NCBI GenBank assembly: GCA_015228895.1
Contig: JADGCR010000049.1
Span: 1 to 12,239 of the forward strand
Source of the DNA: Magnetococcales bacterium
GTDB lineage: Bacteria > Pseudomonadota > Magnetococcia > Magnetococcales > Magnetaquicoccaceae
Direction: 5' to 3'
Length of the DNA: 12,239 nt
The notes under the pieces: generated by a model
What the model saw: only the letters and a program-made list of their open reading frames with translations
Databases searched by the model: none
Told to the model about the DNA's origin: nothing
Shown here: positions 6,258 through 12,239 of the stretch, piece by piece
How the letters are laid out: each line of letters begins with the position of its first letter
How positions within the stretch are numbered: the stretch's first letter is position 1
Translations under genes and position numbers: made by a program

Positions 6258-7196
6258 TCAGCCTCCGGTCAAAAAGCGGTTGATCCGTTCCGCCGCCTCC
6301 CGCTCCGGGGCGTCATCCGCCAGGCGGATCAGGTCGGGTTCCTGTTTCAGCCAGGTTTCCTGGCGTTTCGCGTAGCGTCGGCTGGCGCATTTGGCCTGGT
6401 CGAGCGCCCGTTCCAGGGACTCCTTGCCCTGGAGGTGGGGAAAGAGCTGGCGATAGCCCACGGCTTTCATGGCGGGGAGGTTGAGGTCGTAACCCCGGTC
6501 CAGCAGGGCCTGGGCCTCCGGGAGCAGGCCCTCCTGAATCATCCGGTCGTAACGGGCCTCGATGCGCTGGTAGAGGAGGGGGCGCGGCGGCCCGATGGCG
6601 AGCTTGAGTATGGCGAAGGGGGGGGGAAGGGGTTGTCGCCGGCACCATTCGGACAGGGGGACGCGGGTGGCCTCGAAGACGGAGAGGGCGCGCAGGATGC
6701 GTTGTCCGTCTCCGGGGGTGATGCGTCCGGCGGCGGCGGGGTCCACGGTGGCCAGACGCCGGTGGAGATGGGGCCAGCCCTGTTGCCCGGCTTCGGCGCG
6801 GATGGCGCCGGTGATGCTCTCCGGCACCGGCGGGGTGAGAGCCAGCCCCTGTTCCACGGCGCGCAGATAAAGACCGCTGCCGCCGACGAACAGGGGCGAG
6901 ATCCCCCGGTCGTGGCACCCACGGATGGTTTCCCAGGCCGCTTCCCGGTAGCGGTCCGCCGACCAGGGGAGGTCCGGGTCGGTCACGTCCAGCAGGTGGT
7001 GGGGCACCTGACGCCGCTGGTCGGGGGTGGGTTTGGCGGAGCCGATCTCCATGCCCCGGTAGATCTGCACCGAATCGGCGTTGACGATCTCGATGGGAAA
7101 CCGGCGGGCCAGCCGCAGGGCCAGCGCGGTTTTTCCCGACGCGGTGGGACCCATGAGAAAAATCACGGGGGCATTTTCCGCGCTGGTGTGATACAT
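6258..7196 (-). CDS. miaA: tRNA dimethylallyltransferase MiaA
   Basis: MiaA transfers a dimethylallyl group from DMAPP to N6 of A37 in tRNAs that read codons starting with U, the first step towards ms2i6A. The 312-residue length is normal. Visible motifs are the P-loop G-P-T-A-S-G-K-T (16-23), N-A-D-S-V-Q-I-Y-R-G-M (39-49) with the conserved Asp41, G-G-S-G-L-Y (105-110), Q-R-I-L-R-A-L (165-171), K-A-V-G-Y-R-Q (244-250) and Y-A-K-R-Q-E-T-W (275-282), in family order. The ATG at 7196 has GGAGG six bases upstream. The gene is divergent from the dehydrogenase at 7239, with only 42 bp between the starts, so its promoter must partly lie in that gene. It is upstream of hflX in the same direction. 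Confidence 0.97.
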   Translation of the reverse strand: MYHTSAENAPVIFLMGPTASGKTALALRLARRFPIEIVNADSVQIYRGMEIGSAKPTPDQRRQVPHHLLDVTDPDLPWSADRYREAAWETIRGCHDRGISPLFVGGSGLYLRAVEQGLALTPPVPESITGAIRAEAGQQGWPHLHRRLATVDPAAAGRITPGDGQRILRALSVFEATRVPLSEWCRRQPLPPPFAILKLAIGPPRPLLYQRIEARYDRMIQEGLLPEAQALLDRGYDLNLPAMKAVGYRQLFPHLQGKESLERALDQAKCASRRYAKRQETWLKQEPDLIRLADDAPEREAAERINRFLTGG

Positions 7197-7238
7197 TGTC
7201 CGCCTCCACTTTAACTCTGGCCGGATCGAGTCACCGAC
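7197..7238. promoter_or_regulatory. 42-bp divergent gap between miaA and SDR gene
   Basis: This gap holds the miaA ribosome site (GGAGG on the minus strand, 7203-7207) and leaves little room for two promoters. No clear -35/-10 pair was found for either gene. The promoters must overlap each other or the coding regions. Confidence 0.4.
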
Positions 7239-7952
7239 ATGTCATTAAAAAACCGCGTCATTCTGGTTACCGGAGCGGGTTCCGGTCTGGGTCGCGCCGT
7301 GGCGTGCGCTTATGCCCGCGCCGGGGCGCAGGTGTTTCTGCTCGGCTCCCGCCAGCAGACCCTGGAGGAGACCGACGATCTCATTCGTCGGGAGGGGGGA
7401 CGGGCGGGTCTCGTGCCTCTCAACCTGGAGACGGAGTTGCAGCGGGTTCCGGAGGTGGCCAAGGGGCTGTTCCAGCGTTTTGGCCGTCTGGATGTGCTGG
7501 TCAACGCCGCCGCCCTGGCCGGTCCCCGCACCCCTCTGGACGCCCACTGTCCCGCGGATTGGGAGGCGGTTTTCCGGGTCAATGTGTCCGCTCCGTTTTT
7601 CCTCACCCGGGAGTTTCTGCCGTTGTTGCGCATGAGTGACGCGGGTTCGGTCATTCAGGTGGTTTGCGGGGAGGGGGTCAAGGCCACTCCGTTTCGCGGG
7701 GCCTACGGCGCTTCCAAAGCGGCTTTGCTGCACCTGACCCGCACCTGGGCCGCCGAAACCGCCCACGGCACGGTGCGCATGAACGCCGTGGATCCCGGCC
7801 CCATGGCCACTGGTCTGCGCGCCAAGGTATTCCCCGGCGAGGACGCTGTCAATCTGCCGCAACCGCAAAGCGTCACCGGATTGTTTTTGCATTTGGCTGC
7901 CGACGCCTCCAGAGGGGTGCATGGGGCGTTGCTGTCGGCCGGAAACGGATAA
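7239..7952 (+). CDS. short-chain dehydrogenase/reductase, YciK-like
   Basis: This is a classical SDR of 237 residues with a Rossmann fold. The dinucleotide loop is T-G-A-G-S-G-L-G (11-18), the N-A-A-A-L-A-G segment at 89-95 replaces the usual N-N-A-G, and N115 lies in V-N-V-S-A. The active-site Y-x-x-x-K is Y156 and K160, followed by M-N-A-V-D-P-G-P (181-188). The general pattern, including L-L-R-M-S-D-A-G-S before the active site and the C-terminal F-P-G-E-D, recalls E. coli YciK, an SDR of unclear physiological substrate. The residue 13 before the active Tyr, normally the catalytic Ser, is Cys143 here (codon TGC). Its activity is therefore uncertain. The start at 7239 has only a weak ribosome site (GAG, nine bases upstream) but fits the family's N terminus. 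It ends 31 bp before the convergent Cys-rich gene, with no obvious terminator between. Confidence 0.93.
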   Translation: MSLKNRVILVTGAGSGLGRAVACAYARAGAQVFLLGSRQQTLEETDDLIRREGGRAGLVPLNLETELQRVPEVAKGLFQRFGRLDVLVNAAALAGPRTPLDAHCPADWEAVFRVNVSAPFFLTREFLPLLRMSDAGSVIQVVCGEGVKATPFRGAYGASKAALLHLTRTWAAETAHGTVRMNAVDPGPMATGLRAKVFPGEDAVNLPQPQSVTGLFLHLAADASRGVHGALLSAGNG

Positions 7953-7983
7953 GTATCACCCGCCTGCAAGTGGCGCTGGACAA

Positions 7984-8295
7984 TCAGGCCCCGTGGCTCG
8001 CCGGTTCGTCCTCGACGATATCCCCCCGCAAGGCGTCCTTGTGCCCGACCGGCAACACCCCCTCGTCCCCGTCTTCCGGGTTGTAGAACGCCCGCACCGA
8101 ACCGATGCGGCGCATGGAGTTGTACAGGGAATCCCATCCCTTGACGTACATGGGACACAGATCGTTGAAACAGATCAACATGACATCACTCACGAAACCC
8201 ATGCCGTCACCGCAAAAATTGTGACCGGCCGCCGCCCATTTCTTCATTGGAACCTGACAATGGGGACAATTGCGTTGCATCTTCTGCTCACTCAT
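7984..8295 (-). CDS. small Cys-rich protein, putative zinc ribbon
   Basis: The 103-residue product starts with a C-P-H-C knuckle (C10, C13), has a lone C28 and a second cluster C-F-N-D-L-C (C42, C47). This spacing suggests a single zinc ribbon in the first 50 residues. The middle (about 35-60) is rich in hydrophobic and aromatic residues, and the C-terminal part is acidic. There is no signal peptide or membrane segment, so it is probably cytoplasmic. I do not recognise the family by name. The gene is credible because its ATG overlaps the alaS stop as ATGA and a GAGGAG site lies eight bases upstream, so translation is probably coupled to alaS. A role linked to translation or RNA would fit the place but is only a guess. 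Confidence 0.82.
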   Translation of the reverse strand: MSEQKMQRNCPHCQVPMKKWAAAGHNFCGDGMGFVSDVMLICFNDLCPMYVKGWDSLYNSMRRIGSVRAFYNPEDGDEGVLPVGHKDALRGDIVEDEPASHGA

Positions 8296-10949
8296 CCTGC
8301 CTTCTCCTCGATCCAGGCCGCCGCGACGGCCAAAGCCTCCTGTAACGCCTCAGGACGTGTACCGCCCCCCATCGCCATGTCCGGACGGCCACCTCCCTTG
8401 CCGCCCACCACGGGTGCCACCACCTGCATCAGATCCCCCGCCTTGCAGCGACCCGTCAGATCCCTGGTCACGCCCGCCAACAGGCTCACCTTGCCCTCTT
8501 CGGGCACACCCAGCAGAATCACGCCGGAAACCAGCCGGTCCCGCAGCCGGTCCGCCAGATCGCGCAATCCTTTGGCGTCCACGTCCGTCACCCTGGCGAC
8601 CAGATAGCGTATGCCACCCTTCTCGCGCACACGGGCCAGCAATTCGTCCACCGTGGAACCGGCCAACGCGGCTTTGGATTTTTCCAGCTCCCGCTCCAGT
8701 TCCACCCGGCGCGCCAGCAGTTTCTCCACACCCGCCATGGCGTCGGCCGGGGCGAGTTTCAGCAGGCCGGCGATGCGCTGCAACAGCCGCGCATCCTGCT
8801 GATAGCTCTCCCTGGCGCGCTCGCCGCACACCCCCTCGATACGTCGCACCCCGGAGGCCACCGCGCTCTCGGAGACGATGCGCAGCAAACCGATATCCCC
8901 GGTCCGGCTCACATGGGTCCCGCCACACAGTTCCATGGAGGGGCCCAGCCGCACCACCCGCACCCGCTCGCCGTATTTCTCCCCGAACAGGGCCATGGCC
9001 CCGGCCCCGATCGCCTCCTCCGGGGTCATGATGGCGGTCTCCTGGAGGTGATTGGCCAGAATCCACTGGTTGATCCATCCTTCCACCCGCTCCAGCTCGT
9101 CGGAGGTCATGGCCTGGTAATGGGAATAGTCGAACCGCAAACGCTCCGGCCCCACCAGGGAACCAGCCTGTTTCACGTGGTCCCCCAGCACCTTCTTCAA
9201 GGCGTGATGCAGCAGATGGGTCGCGGAGTGATGCCAGCGCACCGCCTGACGGCGTTCCCCGTCCACCTGCAGCGCCACCTCGTCCCCCACCGCGAGGCCA
9301 CCCTGAAGCAGGCGACCGTAATGGACCACCAGTTCTCCGACCGGCCGGCGGCTCTCCGTGACCTCGAAGCGCGTTCCCGTGGCCGTCATCCAACCCGTGT
9401 CCCCAACCTGACCGCCGGACTCGCCATAAAACGGGGTCCGATCGCACACCACGCCCCCCTCCTCCCCGGCGGCCAGCGTGGCCACCATCCCCCCCTGCAG
9501 GTTGATGATGGCCCGTATCCGTCCCCGGGCCGATTCCTGCTCATAGCCAACGAAGGTCACCGGTCCCCCGGCGGCCAGAATCTCATGAAACACCGCCGCG
9601 ATCCCCGCGTCCCCGGAACCGGACCAGGCGGCGCGCGCCATGGCCTTCTGTCTGGCCATGCACTGGTCGAAACCCTCCAGGTCCAGTTCGATGCCCCGGT
9701 CCCGCAGGATGTCCGCCGTCAGATCCACCGGGAATCCATAGGTGTCGTACAGGGTGAAGACCATCTCTCCCCCCAGACGATCTCCCGCCTGCAATCCGGC
9801 GGTCACACCCTCCAACAGTTTCATGCCGGAGCCCAGGGTGGTCACAAACCGTTTCTCCTCGTTTTCCACCACCGAGGTGATGGCCCGCTGCTGGGCGATC
9901 AGTTCCGGGTAGACCCGCCCCATCTTTTCCACCAGGGTGGGCACCAGCAGGAACAGGAACGGCTCCTCCAGTCCCAGCAACCGGCCATGACGCATGGCCC
10001 GCCGCATGATGCGCCTCAGGACGTATCCCCGCCCCTCGTTGGAGGGCAACACCCCGTCCGCGATCAGGAAACTCACCGCGCGGACGTGATCGGCGATGAC
10101 CTGCAGGGAGATGGTCTGCTGGGACAGCACCCCGGCCCCGCGCTCCGTGGCCCCGGAGTGTGCGCACCCGGTCAGCCGCGCCGCCGCCTGCATCAGGGGC
10201 TGGAACAGATCCGAGTCGTAATTGTTGGTGCGCCCCTGCAGGACCACCGCCAGCCGCTCCAATCCCGCCCCGGTGTCGATGCAGGGGTGGGGCAGGGGTA
10301 CCAGCGTGCCGTCCGCGCCGCGGTCGTATTGCATGAAGACCAGATTCCAGATCTCCACGAAACGGTCCCCGTCCTGATCGGGGGAGCCGGGAGGGCCTCC
10401 AAAGATGTCGGGACCATGATCGTAGAAGATCTCCGAACAAGGCCCGCACGGCCCCGTCGGTCCCATGGACCAGAAATTGTCGCTGGTGGCGATGCGGATG
10501 ATCTGTTCGGCGGGCAGACCCAGCCCCTGGTGCCAGATGCGGTAGGCGTCCTCGTCCTCCGCGTAGACCGTCACCAGCAGGCGGCCCGCGGGCAATCCCA
10601 ACTCCCTGGTGACAAACTCCCAGGCCATGCCAATGGCCTCTTCCTTGAAGTACTCCCCGAAGGAGAAGTTGCCCAGCATTTCGAAAAAGGTGTGATGGCG
10701 CGCCGTGCGACCCACATTCTCCAGATCGTTGTGCTTGCCCCCGGCCCGCACGCATTTCTGCACGGAGACCGCGCGCCTGTTGGTCCGCCGCTCCCGGCCC
10801 AGGAACACGCCCTTGAACTGATTCATGCCCGCGTTGGCGAACAGCAGGGTGGGATCGTTCCCGGGGACCAGACTGGAAGAGGCCACATGCTCATGGCCGC
10901 GCTGCTCGAAAAACGACACAAAACGGTCGCGAATCTCATCTGCCGTCAT
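8292..10949 (-). CDS. alaS: alanyl-tRNA synthetase
   Basis: AlaS charges tRNA-Ala and clears Ser and Gly mischarged on it. The product of 885 residues is full length. The class II catalytic core spans about 1-460, with F-A-N-A-G-M-N-Q-F-K (37-46), the R-T-A-R-H-H-T-F-F-E-M-L-G-N-F-S-F-G block (81-98), W-S-M-G-P-T-G-P-C-G-P-C (160-171) and the G-A-G-L-E-R-L block near 227-233. The editing domain has the zinc ligands H574-x3-H578 and C675-x3-H679. The C-terminal DHHA1-like region ends with a glycine-rich G-G-K-G-G-G-R-P-D segment (849-857). The ATG at 10949 gives the usual M-T-A-D-E-I-R start and has GAGGTG six bases upstream. The adjacent ATG at 10952 is too close to that site, and a TTG at 10973 is unlikely. 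It follows recX by 48 bp and its stop overlaps the Cys-rich gene. Confidence 0.98.
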   Translation of the reverse strand: MTADEIRDRFVSFFEQRGHEHVASSSLVPGNDPTLLFANAGMNQFKGVFLGRERRTNRRAVSVQKCVRAGGKHNDLENVGRTARHHTFFEMLGNFSFGEYFKEEAIGMAWEFVTRELGLPAGRLLVTVYAEDEDAYRIWHQGLGLPAEQIIRIATSDNFWSMGPTGPCGPCSEIFYDHGPDIFGGPPGSPDQDGDRFVEIWNLVFMQYDRGADGTLVPLPHPCIDTGAGLERLAVVLQGRTNNYDSDLFQPLMQAAARLTGCAHSGATERGAGVLSQQTISLQVIADHVRAVSFLIADGVLPSNEGRGYVLRRIMRRAMRHGRLLGLEEPFLFLLVPTLVEKMGRVYPELIAQQRAITSVVENEEKRFVTTLGSGMKLLEGVTAGLQAGDRLGGEMVFTLYDTYGFPVDLTADILRDRGIELDLEGFDQCMARQKAMARAAWSGSGDAGIAAVFHEILAAGGPVTFVGYEQESARGRIRAIINLQGGMVATLAAGEEGGVVCDRTPFYGESGGQVGDTGWMTATGTRFEVTESRRPVGELVVHYGRLLQGGLAVGDEVALQVDGERRQAVRWHHSATHLLHHALKKVLGDHVKQAGSLVGPERLRFDYSHYQAMTSDELERVEGWINQWILANHLQETAIMTPEEAIGAGAMALFGEKYGERVRVVRLGPSMELCGGTHVSRTGDIGLLRIVSESAVASGVRRIEGVCGERARESYQQDARLLQRIAGLLKLAPADAMAGVEKLLARRVELERELEKSKAALAGSTVDELLARVREKGGIRYLVARVTDVDAKGLRDLADRLRDRLVSGVILLGVPEEGKVSLLAGVTRDLTGRCKAGDLMQVVAPVVGGKGGGRPDMAMGGGTRPEALQEALAVAAAWIEEKAG

Positions 10950-10955
10950 CATAAT

Positions 10956-10961
10956 CACCTC
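10956..10961 (-). promoter_or_regulatory. ribosome binding site of alaS
   Basis: GAGGTG on the minus strand lies six bases before the ATG at 10949 but only three before the ATG at 10952. The second of the tandem ATGs is therefore the better start. Confidence 0.55.
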
Positions 10962-10997
10962 AATTGGAACCAAAAAAGATCCTGACCAAAGACGCCG

Positions 10998-11474
10998 TCA
11001 ACGTCTGCCCGACAACACCGCGTCGATGACATCCCCATCGAATCCGCGGCGCGCCAGGAAATCATGCCGTTGTCGCCGCTCCTTGAAAGTCAAGGAGGCG
11101 CCTTGGCCCGCCACTGGGCCAAACCGTTTTTCCAATACCTGTTCCGCCTGGTCCACCGGGTCGGACTCCGCCATTTCCTCTTCCAGGACGGTCTGCACGA
11201 TCGCGGCGTCGATCCCCAGCAGCAGCAACTCCCCCCGCACCCGCACCGCCCCCTGACCCTGCCCGAAACGGGTCCGGGCGCGGGACCGGGCGAAGGCCGC
11301 GTCGTCCAGGTAGCCCAGCTCCCGACAGCGGTTCAGGGCCTGCTCCGTCGTCTCCGTGGAGGCTCCGTTCCCTTTCAGCCTGCGGGCCAGCTCCCTCTCT
11401 CCGTAGGAACGCCGGGTGAGCCAGCGCAACGCCTGCTCGTAGACGGCCCGCGGGGAGTCCAGGGGGGCGCTCAA
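10998..11474 (-). CDS. recX: regulatory protein RecX
   Basis: RecX binds RecA filaments and limits their growth, tuning recombination and the SOS response. The 158-residue product shows the three tandem three-helix units of the family: A-L-x-W-L-T-R-R-S-Y-G-E-R-E-L (15-29), G-Y-L-D-D-A-A-F-A (54-62) and a final D-F-L-A-R-R-G-F-D-G-D-V-I (138-150). It probably starts at a TTG (11474) that shares two bases with the flhB stop (TTGA); no in-frame ATG or GTG was found close upstream in this GC-rich frame. Such overlap suggests translation coupled to flhB. The usual partner recA is not beside it in this window, but alaS follows, as in many recA-recX-alaS loci. Position and motifs make the assignment firm; the exact start is less so. 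Confidence 0.92.
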   Translation of the reverse strand: MSAPLDSPRAVYEQALRWLTRRSYGERELARRLKGNGASTETTEQALNRCRELGYLDDAAFARSRARTRFGQGQGAVRVRGELLLLGIDAAIVQTVLEEEMAESDPVDQAEQVLEKRFGPVAGQGASLTFKERRQRHDFLARRGFDGDVIDAVLSGRR

Positions 11475-12239
11475 CCCATCATCCCCGCACCGCCGGGCCG
11501 ACGGGAGCGCAGGCCGTAGACATACGCCAGCACTTCGGCCACGGCCTTGAACAGCTCCGGCGGCACCAGACGTTCCAGATCCACGTCCTTGAACAGGGAG
11601 CGGGCCAGCGGGGGATTCTCCACAATGGGAACCCCATTGCTGCGGGCCACCTCCCGGATGCGTTCCGCCACCCGTCCCCGTCCCTTGGCGGTCAGCTTGG
11701 GGGCGCTCATCTTGCCCTGCTGATAGAGCAGGGCCACGGCGAAGTGGGTCGGGTTGGTGATCACCACGTCCGCCTTGGGCACTTCGGCCATCATGCGGCG
11801 CTGGGCCATTTCCCGTTGAATCTGGCGGATGCGACTCTTGACCAGGGGATCGCCCTCCATCTGTTTCAGCTCGTCCTTGACCTCCTGCTTGGTCATGCGC
11901 AAGGCTTTGATGTGTTCATACTTCTGATACATGAAATCCAGCAGGGCGATGGCCAGAAAGACCAGGGTGACCCGCCACAGCACATCCAGGGAACGCTCCC
12001 CCAGGGTGAGCACCACATGGTCGAGGGAGGTGGCGGTCAATCCCATGATCTCGTCCAGGCTCCCCTTGATCGACCAGTACACCACCAGGGAGATCAGGGT
12101 CATCTTGATGATGGACTTGATCAGATCCACCAGTGAGCGCATGGAGAACAGACGCTTGAAGCCGGCCACCGGGTTGAGCTTGGACAACTTGGGCATCAGG
12201 GGTTCCACGCTGAACATGAACCCGTTCTGGATCACCGAC
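11471..12239 (-). CDS. flhB: flagellar export protein FlhB, 5' end outside window
   Basis: FlhB is an inner-membrane part of the flagellar type III export gate; its cytoplasmic domain switches export from rod/hook to filament subunits. The last 256 codons are visible; the start and first membrane segments lie beyond the right edge. Counting from the Val codon at 12235, there is the conserved P-K-L-S-K-L-N-P-x-x-G-x-K-R-L-F-S block (15-31), two membrane segments (about 38-56 and 84-104), then the cytoplasmic domain with N-P-T-H (161-164, bases 11744-11755), the self-cleavage site between Asn and Pro, followed by A-V-A-L-L-Y. P-I-V-E-N-P-P-L-A-R-S-L (203-214) is the usual motif after it. The motif order fits flagellar FlhB better than virulence-type export homologues, though the two families are similar. 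Its stop overlaps the recX start. Confidence 0.95.
   Translation of the reverse strand, partial: SVIQNGFMFSVEPLMPKLSKLNPVAGFKRLFSMRSLVDLIKSIIKMTLISLVVYWSIKGSLDEIMGLTATSLDHVVLTLGERSLDVLWRVTLVFLAIALLDFMYQKYEHIKALRMTKQEVKDELKQMEGDPLVKSRIRQIQREMAQRRMMAEVPKADVVITNPTHFAVALLYQQGKMSAPKLTAKGRGRVAERIREVARSNGVPIVENPPLARSLFKDVDLERLVPPELFKAVAEVLAYVYGLRSRRPGGAGMMG

Noticed and set aside
4971..7214. Plus-strand open frame of 747 codons opposite hflX and miaA
   Set aside because: It spans two well-supported genes and the gap between them, and shows low-complexity Gly/Gln-rich translation.
7953..7983. Possible terminator between the convergent SDR and Cys-rich genes
   Set aside because: No stable GC-rich hairpin followed by a T run was seen in these 31 bases on either strand.
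8913..10985. Plus-strand open frame of 690 codons opposite alaS
   Set aside because: It is a shadow of alaS, rich in His, Pro and Gln, with no domain.

Overview
The window reads as a GC-rich, densely packed chromosomal segment of a Gram-negative, flagellated bacterium, most likely a proteobacterium. The evidence is a flagellar export gene (flhB), a sigma-54-dependent activator, a secreted small protein and housekeeping genes (alaS, recX, miaA, hflX) of proteobacterial type. The TPR proteins, one carrying a family-9-like glycosyltransferase domain, recall magnetotactic Magnetococcales and related deep alphaproteobacteria, but that placement is an inference from style only. No tRNA, rRNA, IS element, CRISPR array or prophage gene was seen.

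Left part (1-4439, all minus strand). A GAF-domain sigma-54 activator is followed by a 100-residue protein with two predicted membrane segments (ATGA overlap with the activator), then a TPR plus glycosyltransferase-9-like protein, then a paralogous TPR protein that runs off the left edge. Stop and start codons overlap or lie a few bases apart, so this looks like one transcription unit. It is the part of the window with least known biology. A 131-bp divergent region (4440-4570) separates it from a plus-strand gene for a small secreted helical protein.

Middle part (4571-7952). The small secreted protein converges on hflX with one base between the stop codons. miaA lies upstream of hflX on the minus strand, without the hfq gene often found between them, and hflX may have its own promoter. 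A YciK-like short-chain dehydrogenase starts 42 bp from miaA on the other strand and carries Cys at the expected catalytic Ser position.

Right part (7984-12239, all minus strand). The order of transcription is flhB (5' end outside the window), recX, alaS, then a 103-residue Cys-rich protein. flhB/recX and alaS/Cys-rich protein are joined by stop-start overlaps, and recX and alaS are 48 bp apart. This links flagellar export, control of recombination and alanyl-tRNA synthesis in one probable transcription unit, with a small putative zinc-binding protein at its end.

Coding density is very high and no stretch of 300 bases lacks a gene. Several long reading frames opposite the real genes are high-GC shadows and are not annotated.
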